Shown here piece by piece: positions 1-6,174 of a DNA stretch of 11,324 nt; within the stretch, counting starts at the first letter, position 1; every line of letters starts with the position of its first letter. The DNA lies in contig NZ_DATJBQ010000010.1 in assembly GCF_035515275.1 (NCBI RefSeq), positions 1 to 11,324 on the forward strand, given 5' to 3'. The DNA is from Pusillimonas sp035515275 (GTDB lineage: Bacteria > Pseudomonadota > Gammaproteobacteria > Burkholderiales > Burkholderiaceae_B). Position numbers and translations under genes: made by a program. The notes under the pieces were generated by a model. It searched no databases and was not told the DNA's origin. It was given only the letters and a program-made list of their open reading frames with translations.

Positions 1-509
1 ACCGGCCACGACAGCGGGACGGTGTCCATGCCAAGGTGCGATTCGATCTCGGAAAGCAGGTTCAGCGGCTCTTGAACCTCGCGGTCCAGCTTGTTGACGA
101 AGGTGATGATGGGGGTGTTGCGTGCCCGGCAGACTTGAAGCAGGCGTATTGTCTGCGGCTCGACACCGTTGGCGGCGTCCAGCACCATCAATGCCGCGTC
201 CACGGCTGTCAGCACCCGGTAGGTGTCTTCCGAAAAGTCCTGGTGGCCGGGGGTGTCAAGCAGGTTGATCACACAATCGCGGTATTCCATCTGCATTACC
301 GACGAAGCCACCGAGATGCCGCGTTGCTTTTCAATTTCCATCCAGTCTGACGAGGCGTGGCGACTGGCCTTGCGAGCCTTGACGCTGCCGGCGATTTGAA
401 TGGCCCCTGCGAACAGCAGCAGCTTTTCGGTCAGGGTGGTTTTACCCGCGTCGGGGTGGGAGATGATGGCGAAAGTGCGTCGACGGGCGACTTCGTTGGC
501 TATGGTCAT
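1..509 (-). CDS. prfC: Peptide chain release factor 3 (RF3), N-terminal part, cut by window edge
   Basis: Translating the minus strand from the ATG at 509-507 gives 169 codons running off the window. The product is a translational GTPase with all four guanine-nucleotide motifs: G1 SHPDAGKT (residues 17-24), G2 RGIS (63-66), G3 DTPGHQDF (85-92) and G4 NKLD (139-142). The opening SHPDAGKTTLTEKLLLFAGA is typical of RF3 rather than EF-G or LepA. RF3 is cytoplasmic and uses GTP to release RF1/RF2 from the ribosome after peptide release. The family is about 530 residues, so only the start of the G domain is visible. No strong Shine-Dalgarno precedes the ATG. It lies 108 bp downstream of rhlE on the same strand; a palindrome between them leaves co-transcription open. 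Confidence 0.95.
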   Translation of the reverse strand, partial: MTIANEVARRRTFAIISHPDAGKTTLTEKLLLFAGAIQIAGSVKARKASRHASSDWMEIEKQRGISVASSVMQMEYRDCVINLLDTPGHQDFSEDTYRVLTAVDAALMVLDAANGVEPQTIRLLQVCRARNTPIITFVNKLDREVQEPLNLLSEIESHLGMDTVPLSWP

Positions 510-578
510 CGGGTAGCGTGTTAAGGAGCCCGGCTCAAGCGGGCAGCGTGAAAATTTTACCTGGGTTGATCGGCGCCG

Positions 579-606
579 GCGCCCCGGGCCGGCCGGCCCG
601 GGGCGC
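579..606 (-). terminator. Perfect 28-bp GC-only palindrome after rhlE, possible transcription stop
   Basis: Two 12-base arms, GCGCCCCGGGCC and GGCCCGGGGCGC, flank a self-complementary GGCC, so all 28 bases form one perfect inverted repeat. It begins 11 bases beyond the rhlE stop codon in the direction of rhlE transcription, the usual place for a terminator hairpin. No T tract follows at once on the minus strand; the nearest T run is about 20 bases further on. It is therefore not a textbook intrinsic terminator and could instead protect a 3' end or be a protein site. The structure is certain, the function inferred. Confidence 0.4.
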
Positions 607-617
607 ATATAGGAGAC

Positions 618-1985
618 TTAGGCGCGTGCCGTGTTGCGTCGCGCACCGGCAGACGAGTTGCCCGAGCGGGCAGGTCTTTCGGAGCGACCCTGGCCCGAAC
701 CGCGAGGGCCCCCACGACGGCCGGCTTCACCCGGCGCAGGTTTGCGGGCCTGACCTTGCGGCCGGGCATGGCCGCTGCTGCGACGTGGCGGACGGGCCTC
801 ACGTTCGTCGTCGGCAAATGCTTCGGCGCTACCGGCAGGCGGTGTCCAGCCTTCGATGGTCTTGCGATCGATGGTGCGCTTGATGAGTTTTTCGATGGCG
901 TTCAGATACTTGATCTCGGTACGGTCCACCAGCGACAAGGCGGTGCCTTCGCTGCCGGCACGTCCGGTGCGCCCGATGCGATGTACGTAGTCTTCAGGCA
1001 CGTTGGGCAGTTCGAAGTTGACAACGTTGGGAAGCTGATCAATGTCGATGCCGCGTGCGGCGATATCGGTGGCCACCAGTACGGCCACTTTACCGTCCTT
1101 GAAGCCGCTCAGTGCGCGGGTGCGTGCTGCCTGGCTTTTGTTGCCGTGGATGGCGGCGGCGGTCAGGCCGTCTTTGACCAGCTTTTCGGCCAGGCGGTTG
1201 GCGCCGTGCTTGGTGCGAGTAAATACCAGTACCTGGTGCCAGCCGCTTTCACGGATGATGTGGCTGAGCAGGTCGCGTTTGTGGGCCTGCTCCGTCATGA
1301 TCAGGCTTTGTGTCACGAGTTCTGAAGCGGTGTTGCGACGGGCCACGGAGATTTCGGCGGGGTTGTCGAGCACACCACGGGCGAGCTCCCGGATTTCATC
1401 CGAGAACGTGGCCGAGAAGAGCAGGTTCTGACGCTTCTTGGGCAGCAAGGCAAGCACCCGGCGGATGTCGCGAATAAAGCCCATGTCGAGCATGCGGTCG
1501 GCCTCGTCCAGCACCAGAATCTCGACACCCGACAGGTCAACGGTTTTTTGCTGGGCGTGGTCAAGCAGGCGGCCGGGCGTCGCCACCAGGATGTCGACAG
1601 GCTTGCGCAGCGCATTGATCTGAGGATTGATATTGACGCCGCCAAACATGACCATCGAGCGCACGGGCGTGTGCTTCCCATAGGTGCGTACCGATTCTTC
1701 GACCTGTGCGGCCAGTTCGCGAGTAGGGGTCAGGATCAGGCAGCGGGGGCGACCGGGCCTGGCCTGTTGAAGCGGCGCTTCAATCAGGCGATTAAGTATG
1801 GGCAGGGTGAAGCCGGCCGTCTTGCCGGTGCCGGTTTGCGCGGCTGCCAGCAAGTCGCCGCCTTTCATGACCTGAGGTATGGCCTGCGCCTGAATGGGGG
1901 TGGGCGTGGTGTAGCCGGTCTCGGCGATGGCACGCAAAAGGGGTTCGGCCAGCCCGAGGGCGGCAAAAGGGATTTGGGTATTCAA
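618..1985 (-). CDS. rhlE: DEAD-box ATP-dependent RNA helicase, RhlE type
   Basis: 455-residue cytoplasmic RNA helicase that unwinds short RNA duplexes using ATP; RhlE proteins act in ribosome maturation and RNA turnover. All core motifs are present: Q motif around 7-37, Walker A AQTGTGKT (49-56), PTREL (87-91), TPGR (136-139), DEAD (160-163), SAT (191-193), the ATDIAARGID stretch (305-314) and HRIGRTGR (335-342). After about residue 385 follows a low-complexity Arg/Gly/Pro-rich basic tail, typical of RhlE and thought to bind RNA. The start is TTG at 1985-1983: a GGAG lies 8 bases upstream (1994-1997 on the plus strand), and the protein then begins MNTQIPFAALGL, where family members normally begin. 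It diverges from lemA across 217 bp and precedes prfC. RhlE is preferred over DbpA or SrmB because of the FxxLGL start and the tail. Confidence 0.93.
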   Translation of the reverse strand: MNTQIPFAALGLAEPLLRAIAETGYTTPTPIQAQAIPQVMKGGDLLAAAQTGTGKTAGFTLPILNRLIEAPLQQARPGRPRCLILTPTRELAAQVEESVRTYGKHTPVRSMVMFGGVNINPQINALRKPVDILVATPGRLLDHAQQKTVDLSGVEILVLDEADRMLDMGFIRDIRRVLALLPKKRQNLLFSATFSDEIRELARGVLDNPAEISVARRNTASELVTQSLIMTEQAHKRDLLSHIIRESGWHQVLVFTRTKHGANRLAEKLVKDGLTAAAIHGNKSQAARTRALSGFKDGKVAVLVATDIAARGIDIDQLPNVVNFELPNVPEDYVHRIGRTGRAGSEGTALSLVDRTEIKYLNAIEKLIKRTIDRKTIEGWTPPAGSAEAFADDEREARPPRRSSGHARPQGQARKPAPGEAGRRGGPRGSGQGRSERPARSGNSSAGARRNTARA

Positions 1986-2202
1986 GAAAACAACTCCAGC
2001 GACAGCCTATCGCTCGAGTCGAGAGACACCAATCTAGGCGGACGGATAGTAAAGAGGCCGATGCGGCCGAATTGGCAAGGCAAAGAAAATGCTTGCTGCT
2101 GCGTACTGATTGGTTGCACGCGAATCCGCTATTGTACTGTACTAAACTTCGGATTACTGATTTACACTTTGATCTACCGAATCACTTTGGGCTTTGCGTC
2201 AT
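1986..2202. promoter_or_regulatory. Divergent rhlE/lemA intergenic region with probable promoters
   Basis: This 217-bp gap is more AT-rich than its surroundings, mostly in its right half, and must hold the starts of transcription for rhlE (leftward) and lemA (rightward). On the minus strand a TACAAT hexamer at 2136-2131 fits a sigma-70 -10 box for rhlE, with no clear -35. On the plus strand TTGGTT (2110-2115), a 17-base spacer and TGTACT (2133-2138) are a weak candidate for lemA. The two overlap at 2131-2138, in a stretch with the short repeat GTAC-T-GTAC. An inverted repeat CTCGA-g-TCGAG also lies near 2012. I see no coding potential or RNA gene. Confidence 0.35.
1994..1997 (-). promoter_or_regulatory. 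Ribosome binding site that fixes the TTG start of rhlE
   Basis: On the minus strand GGAG is followed by 8 bases and then TTG. No ATG in frame near this place gives a better fit, so this site supports the rare start codon. Confidence 0.6.
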
Positions 2203-2814
2203 ATGAAACGACTCTTGCTTTTGCTTTTGGCGCCGGTCATGGCGATGATTCTTTCAGGCTGTGGATACAACGAGATCCAGCGCCTCGACGAACAGGTGAA
2301 GGCGGCCTGGTCGCAAACCCTTAACCAATACGAACGCCGTGCCGAGCTTGTGCCCAAGCTGGTCAACTCGGTTAATGCCTACATGGCCCAAGAGCGTACG
2401 GTGCTTACCGAAGTAACCGAGGCGCGTGCCCGAGTAGGCAATATACAAATCAACGTCGACGACCTGGACAACCCCGAACTGATGGCCCGGTTTGCACAAG
2501 CGCAAGACCAGCTTTCTTCGGCGCTGTCGCGGTTGCTGGCGGTCTCTGAAAATTATCCGCAGTTGAAAAGCGACGGCCTTTTCCAGGATCTGATGACTCA
2601 GCTTGAAGGCACCGAAAACCGTATTGCCACCGAGCGCGGGCGCTATGTGCAGGCGGTGCAGGCGTATAACACGTATATACGCCAGTTCCCGACGCTGATC
2701 ACGGCCAAGGTCTTTGGGTATGACCCGATTCAGAACTATGGGGTCGAGCGGCAGGCCGATATTATGCGCGACCCAGAGGTCAAGTTCGACGTGCCGGCCC
2801 GGGCCGGCAATTAA
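2203..2814 (+). CDS. lemA: LemA family lipoprotein
   Basis: 203-residue LemA protein. It begins with a short basic, very hydrophobic signal (MKRLLLLLLAPVMAMILSGC) ending in a lipobox, L-S-G-C, so Cys20 should be lipidated and become the first residue. The next residue is Gly, not Asp, which under the Lol rule known from enterics suggests outer-membrane sorting. The mature part is the usual helical LemA domain, starting GYNEIQRLDEQVKAAWSQ and RRAELVPKLVNSV, with a helix-turn-helix bundle. The molecular function of LemA is not established. Start: a TTG at 2194 is in frame three codons earlier, but ATG at 2203 gives a cleaner signal peptide; neither has a strong Shine-Dalgarno. It is first in a plus-strand cassette with two TPM-domain genes, a combination seen widely in bacteria, so the three probably act together at the envelope. 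Confidence 0.92.
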   Translation: MKRLLLLLLAPVMAMILSGCGYNEIQRLDEQVKAAWSQTLNQYERRAELVPKLVNSVNAYMAQERTVLTEVTEARARVGNIQINVDDLDNPELMARFAQAQDQLSSALSRLLAVSENYPQLKSDGLFQDLMTQLEGTENRIATERGRYVQAVQAYNTYIRQFPTLITAKVFGYDPIQNYGVERQADIMRDPEVKFDVPARAGN

Positions 2815-2825
2815 GGGGCGCGGCC

Positions 2826-3758
2826 ATGTCCGCATATCTTGCCGCCCCGACACGCACAGGCCGTATATCACCAAGGCGGTGGCTTGCGGCGGGCACTTGG
2901 TGGCTGGCCTGTGTCTTTGTCTGGTTGCTGTCGGCCGGTTCTGTTTTTGCGCAAGAGCAGCCCATACCAGCGCTGCAGCAGCGCATCACTGACACCACCG
3001 GCACACTCGATGCCGAAACCCAGGCCAGGCTTACCCAGACGCTGGCCGGGCTTGAGCAACGCAAGGGTGCCCAGATCGCGGTGCTGATGATCCCTACCAC
3101 TGGTGACGAAGACATTGCGCAATACGCTGTGCGCGCCTTCGAACAATGGAAGCTGGGCCGTGCAGACGTTGACGACGGCATATTGTTCCTCGTCGCCAAA
3201 GATGATCGCCGCCTTCGTATCGAGGTCGGCTACGGGCTTGAAGGGGCGGTGCCCGACCTGCTTGCAGGCCGCATTATCCGCGAGCAGGTGGCGCCGCGCT
3301 TTCAGCAGGGCGATTTTGCGGGCGGGGTTGAGGCGGGCGTAAACAGCCTGGTCGGACTGGTCGACGGCGAGGACCTGCCGCCCGCAACTGAGGCGGCCGG
3401 CCAGGAAAACAACGACATCTTCGCCACCATTGTCGTACTGCTGTTTCTGGCCCTCATGATGCCCCCGGTCCTGTCGGTACTGGCGGTGGGGGTGTTCACG
3501 TATTTTCTATTCGACAGTGTGGTGGCTGCGGTCCTGGGTGGCATGGCAGCGTTGCTTCTTAGCTTGGCGGGCCGATCTTGGGTGGGCCGTGGCAGCGGTG
3601 CCAGCGCTTCGCGCCGGGGCGGCGCCATTGGCACCATGGGTGGTATTTCCGCGGGGCGCGGCCATCACGGCGGCTTCGGCGGGGGCGGATTCGGGGGCGG
3701 CGGCTTCGGCGGAGGCGGGGGTTCCAGTGGCGGCGGCGGCGCCTCGGGTAGCTGGTAG
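2826..3758 (+). CDS. Exported TPM-domain membrane protein (YgcG-like) with Gly-rich C-terminal tail
   Basis: 310 residues. Visible order: a basic stretch with a hydrophobic signal at about 18-42, probably cleaved after VFAQ; a TPM domain at about 46-182 starting IPALQQRITDTTGTLD and containing QIAVLMIPTT, DDGILFLVAKDDRRLRIEVGYGLEG and PDLLAGRIIREQVAPRFQ; a negatively charged linker; hydrophobic segments at about 198-250; then a tail dominated by Gly with Phe/Ser, ending GGASGSW. TPM domains are named after TLP18.3, Psb32 and MOLO-1; a phosphatase activity is reported for the plant member, but bacterial roles are unclear. The domain should face the periplasm. Start ATG 2826 has AAGGGG at 2813-2818, overlapping the lemA stop, 7 bases away. 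Gap to lemA is 11 bp, so co-transcription is very likely. Confidence 0.9.
   Translation: MSAYLAAPTRTGRISPRRWLAAGTWWLACVFVWLLSAGSVFAQEQPIPALQQRITDTTGTLDAETQARLTQTLAGLEQRKGAQIAVLMIPTTGDEDIAQYAVRAFEQWKLGRADVDDGILFLVAKDDRRLRIEVGYGLEGAVPDLLAGRIIREQVAPRFQQGDFAGGVEAGVNSLVGLVDGEDLPPATEAAGQENNDIFATIVVLLFLALMMPPVLSVLAVGVFTYFLFDSVVAAVLGGMAALLLSLAGRSWVGRGSGASASRRGGAIGTMGGISAGRGHHGGFGGGGFGGGGFGGGGGSSGGGGASGSW
3668..3745 (+). repeat. Gly-codon repeat tract in the TPM protein tail
   Basis: The G-rich tract encodes repeated GFGGG units. The 15-mer CGGCGGCTTCGGCGG occurs at 3668-3682 and again at 3698-3712, a period of exactly 30 bases. Three runs of five or more G occur on the coding strand. Such tracts can slip in replication and vary in length in frame. 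Confidence 0.7.
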
Positions 3759-3792
3759 CCGGCAATACCACGCGTCTGCAAGCGCTAACTAC

Positions 3793-3797
3793 AGGAG
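3793..3797 (+). promoter_or_regulatory. AGGAG ribosome binding site for the second TPM gene
   Basis: AGGAG directly touches the ATG at 3798, leaving no spacer, but lies 6 bases before the in-frame GTG at 3804. The spacing favours the GTG as the real start. Confidence 0.6.
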
Positions 3798-3803
3798 ATG
3801 GAT

Positions 3804-4307
3804 GTGGGTTTACACAGCGGCGGCTGGCGGCAGCTGACAGGGTGGGCAACGATCGAAGGACAGATCCTGCGCAGACGGCACTTCACCCCCGCCATACTCG
3901 AACGCATCGCCCAGCGCATCAGCGAATGCGAGCGTACGCACAGTGGTGAGCTTATGCTGGCTATCGAGGCGGTGTCGCCGGCGCACGAGCCCGACAGCCA
4001 TGCCCGCGCACTCGAGGTTTTCGGCAAACTGCGCGTGTGGGACACCCCGCTCAACACCGGGGTGCTCTTGTACCTGGCACTTGATCGGCATCGCATCGAG
4101 CTGATCGCCGACCGAGGCATTGCCGCGCCTCCTGAGCAATGGCAAAAGGTAAGCCTGAGCCTGCAGCAGCAACTGGCCGAAGGCAGGTATCTTGACGGGA
4201 TTTTTGCCGCCGTGGAGGACATCGAGCAAATTTGCGCCCGGCATTGCCCCCCGCAAGACGCCACGAGCAATGTCAACGAGTTGTCCGACAAGCCCGTTCT
4301 ACTTTGA
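3804..4307 (+). CDS. Second TPM-domain protein, without signal peptide or membrane segment
   Basis: 167 residues from the GTG at 3804 (169 from the ATG at 3798, which the AGGAG touches). After an opening with WRQLTGWATIEGQILRRRHF comes a compact TPM domain: ILERIAQRISECERTHSGEL, IEAVSPAH, then NTGVLLYLALDRHRIELIADRGI, the strand-rich core matching DDGILFLV...LRIEVGYGLEG in its neighbour, and QLAEGRYLDGIFAAVEDI near the end. Unlike the upstream gene it has no signal, no hydrophobic segment and no Gly tail, so it is probably cytoplasmic or membrane-associated from inside. Related proteins are often annotated as hypothetical or membrane protein. It follows the first TPM gene by 45 bp and ends the cassette. 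Its last 9 bases overlap the end of convergent lipB, so no terminator fits between them. Function unknown. Confidence 0.85.
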   Translation: MGLHSGGWRQLTGWATIEGQILRRRHFTPAILERIAQRISECERTHSGELMLAIEAVSPAHEPDSHARALEVFGKLRVWDTPLNTGVLLYLALDRHRIELIADRGIAAPPEQWQKVSLSLQQQLAEGRYLDGIFAAVEDIEQICARHCPPQDATSNVNELSDKPVLL

Positions 4308-4955
4308 GCACGAAGCGGCCGCAGCCAGTCGCATTGCCAACAGCCGTGCAAGCTCATCGCCTGCTTGACGCACGGTCGTCGTGACACCCTGCTCGGCCAG
4401 ATCGGTAGTGCGCAGGCCTTCGTAGCCGCAGGGGTTGATATCCAAAAAAGGGCGTAGATCCATATCTACGTTCAGCGCTGCGCCGTGGTAGGCGCAGCCG
4501 TTGCGCACCTTGATGCCCAGGGCGGCGATCTTGGCCAGTTCCGTGCCGTCGGGTTCCGTTTTTACAGGAACATAAACACCCGGAGCATTGGGCTTTCGGC
4601 AGGCGCCGTGCAAGCCATAGTGGCCCAGCAGGTCGATAATGACGTCTTCAAGCAGGGCGACGTATTCTTTTACATACAAGCCTGCGCGGCGCAGATCGAA
4701 CAGACAGTAGGCCACCACCTGGCCGGGGCCATGATAGGTGACCTGGCCGCCACGATTGGAACGCACAATGGGAATCGACCCGCTGTTAAGAATATGTTCG
4801 GGCTTGCCTGCCTGCCCCAGCGTGTAAACCGGTTCATGCTCAACCAGCCAGATCTCGTCTGATGAGTCGGCGCCTCGTTTTTCGGTGTACTGCTGCATGG
4901 CTTGCCACACGGGCAGGTATGGTGCAGGCCCTGGCAACCATTTCACGACGATCAT
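4299..4955 (-). CDS. lipB: Lipoyl(octanoyl) transferase
   Basis: 218-residue LipB. It moves the octanoyl group from octanoyl-ACP to the lipoyl domains of 2-oxo-acid dehydrogenases and the glycine cleavage H protein in the cytoplasm; LipA then inserts sulfur. Family signatures are clear: WLVEHEPVYTLGQAG (36-50), RGGQVTYHGPGQ (68-79), KIAALGIKVRNGCAYHGAALN (142-162) and INPCGY (173-178). The catalytic pair is Lys142 in KIAA and Cys176 in NPCG. The ATG shares its A with the TAA of the preceding ybeD gene (TAATG on the minus strand), so translation is probably coupled. No lipA follows: lipB runs head-on into the second TPM gene, overlapping it by 9 bp. Near-complete motif conservation makes the call secure. 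Confidence 0.97.
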   Translation of the reverse strand: MIVVKWLPGPAPYLPVWQAMQQYTEKRGADSSDEIWLVEHEPVYTLGQAGKPEHILNSGSIPIVRSNRGGQVTYHGPGQVVAYCLFDLRRAGLYVKEYVALLEDVIIDLLGHYGLHGACRKPNAPGVYVPVKTEPDGTELAKIAALGIKVRNGCAYHGAALNVDMDLRPFLDINPCGYEGLRTTDLAEQGVTTTVRQAGDELARLLAMRLAAAASCSK

Positions 4956-5242
4956 TACAGCACTACCGACACCAGGGGGTGGCCGTGCAGAGCGCGGTAT
5001 AGATCGTCGAGCTGCTCGCGCGAGGTGGCCTGCACGGTGAAGGTCAGCCCAATATAGTTGCCGCGCGAACTGGGGCGCATTTCGACCGTGGCGGCATTAA
5101 AGCCGGGGTCGAAAATCAATACGACTTCGGTTAGCTGCTGGGCCAGCTCGGGGTGGCTTTTTCCCATGACCTTGATGGGAAACTGGCAGGGGTACTCGAT
5201 AAGAGAGTCTTCGGGTGGAATGGGGGGTGGGGTGGTGACCAT
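4955..5242 (-). CDS. ybeD: YbeD family protein (DUF493/UPF0250)
   Basis: 95-residue protein of the DUF493 family: EYPCQFPIKVMGKSHPEL, then a conserved PSSRGNYIGLTFTVQATS (57-74) and a closing LYRALHGHPLVSVVL. E. coli YbeD is 87 residues with the same pattern, an ACT-like fold, and sits between dacA and lipB. A regulatory or ligand-binding role for lipoate or D-alanine metabolism has been suggested from context but is not established. The reading frame stays open upstream to 5434 through the aminotransferase gene, but that part reads as out-of-frame sequence; the ATG at 5242-5240 is where the family homology begins. It starts 10 bp after the aminotransferase stop with no clear Shine-Dalgarno, so it may depend on coupled translation, and it overlaps lipB by one base. 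Confidence 0.92.
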   Translation of the reverse strand: MVTTPPPIPPEDSLIEYPCQFPIKVMGKSHPELAQQLTEVVLIFDPGFNAATVEMRPSSRGNYIGLTFTVQATSREQLDDLYRALHGHPLVSVVL

Positions 5243-5252
5243 GGCGATGTGT

Positions 5253-6110
5253 TCAACCCAATATCTGATCGTAAGCGGAGCGTAGCGCAGCATAAATCGG
5301 GCCGGGCTTGCCGGAACCCACAGGCCTGCCGTTGTACTGGACCACAGGAAGCACCTCTTTGGTGGCCGAGCTGAGCATGATTTCGTCCGCTTGCGCGACT
5401 TCGTCTTGCGAAATTTTGCGAGCCTCGAAGGCAATGCCTTTTTGGGCGGCCAGTTGCTCTAGAAACCGGTAACGTACGCCTTCAAGTATGAGGTTATTCA
5501 AAGGGGGTGCCAACAGTACGCCGTTGCGCACCACCCAGACGTTGCACGATGCCCCTTCTGTCAGGAAGCCGTCGCGAAACTGCACGACTTCGTCGACGCC
5601 CGCTTCGACCGCTTGTTGTTTGGCCAGCACATTGCCCAACAACGAGATCGACTTGATCTCGCAGCGCAGCCAGCGAACGTCGGGTACCGAAATGGCGGTA
5701 AGCCCCTGCTCGCGCTGCTGTGCGCTGGGAGGCGTGAACGGCGAGGCCATGCAGAACACGGTGGGCGTGGGTGCTTCTGGAAAAGCGTGATCGCGCTTTG
5801 CGGGGCCCCGGGTAACCTGCAGGTAAATGGTGAAGTAGGCATGCGCGGTGCGCGCCGCCATTTCTGTCACCAAGGCACGCCAATCGTCGCGGCTGAACCC
5901 CGGGTCTATGCCGATGGAGGCCAGGCTGCGTTCAAGCCGGCCCAGGTGTTCGTCCATGCGAAACGGTTTGCCTTTGTAAAAAGGCACGACCTCGTATATG
6001 CCGTCGCCAAAGATGAAGCCGCGATCGAGCACGGAAATTTTGGCGTCGGCCAAACGCAAGTATTGACCATTCAGGTAGACGACGCAGTCGCCGTCGACGT
6101 CGGAAATCAT
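5253..6110 (-). CDS. D-amino-acid aminotransferase, fold-type IV PLP enzyme
   Basis: 285 residues of the branched-chain/D-amino-acid transaminase family (aminotransferase class IV). Landmarks: VYLNGQYLRLADAKISVLDRGFIFGDGIYEV (11-41), PLP-binding Lys153 in CEIKSISLLGNVLAKQQA, TEGASCNVWVV (184-194) with Glu185 expected to contact the cofactor, LEGVRY, and the late ADEIMLSSATKEVLPV. The DRGFxFGDGIYEV and EIKS patterns favour D-amino-acid transaminase over branched-chain IlvE or aminodeoxychorismate lyase, though substrate choice cannot be proven from sequence. It would interconvert D-alanine and D-glutamate with their 2-oxo acids in the cytoplasm. The open frame extends upstream to 6215, into dacC; ATG 6110-6108 is chosen because homology starts there and an AGGG lies 8 bases upstream. 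It follows dacC by 64 bp, fitting D-alanine release and reuse. Confidence 0.9.
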   Translation of the reverse strand: MISDVDGDCVVYLNGQYLRLADAKISVLDRGFIFGDGIYEVVPFYKGKPFRMDEHLGRLERSLASIGIDPGFSRDDWRALVTEMAARTAHAYFTIYLQVTRGPAKRDHAFPEAPTPTVFCMASPFTPPSAQQREQGLTAISVPDVRWLRCEIKSISLLGNVLAKQQAVEAGVDEVVQFRDGFLTEGASCNVWVVRNGVLLAPPLNNLILEGVRYRFLEQLAAQKGIAFEARKISQDEVAQADEIMLSSATKEVLPVVQYNGRPVGSGKPGPIYAALRSAYDQILG

Positions 6111-6174
6111 GTGGTGAGCCCTGGGCGCAAGTGCAATGCTGATAAAGGTAAGGGGTGTGTCGTGATGGGCCGTT

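Noticed and set aside
528..544. GCCCG/CGGGC hairpin in the prfC leader as a regulatory structure
   Set aside because: Five-base GC arms with a 7-base loop are expected often in DNA this GC-rich, and nothing else supports a role.
1548..2324. 258-codon open frame on the plus strand running from antisense rhlE into lemA
   Set aside because: It crosses the rhlE start, the promoter gap and the lemA signal peptide in the wrong frame, and has no ribosome site.
2254..2874. 206-codon open frame antisense to lemA
   Set aside because: It is the mirror of a clear LemA gene, without motifs or a fitting promoter.
5243..5434. N-terminal extension of the ybeD frame inside the aminotransferase gene
   Set aside because: It is a shifted frame of the aminotransferase, rich in Arg and Ser, with family homology only from the ATG at 5242.
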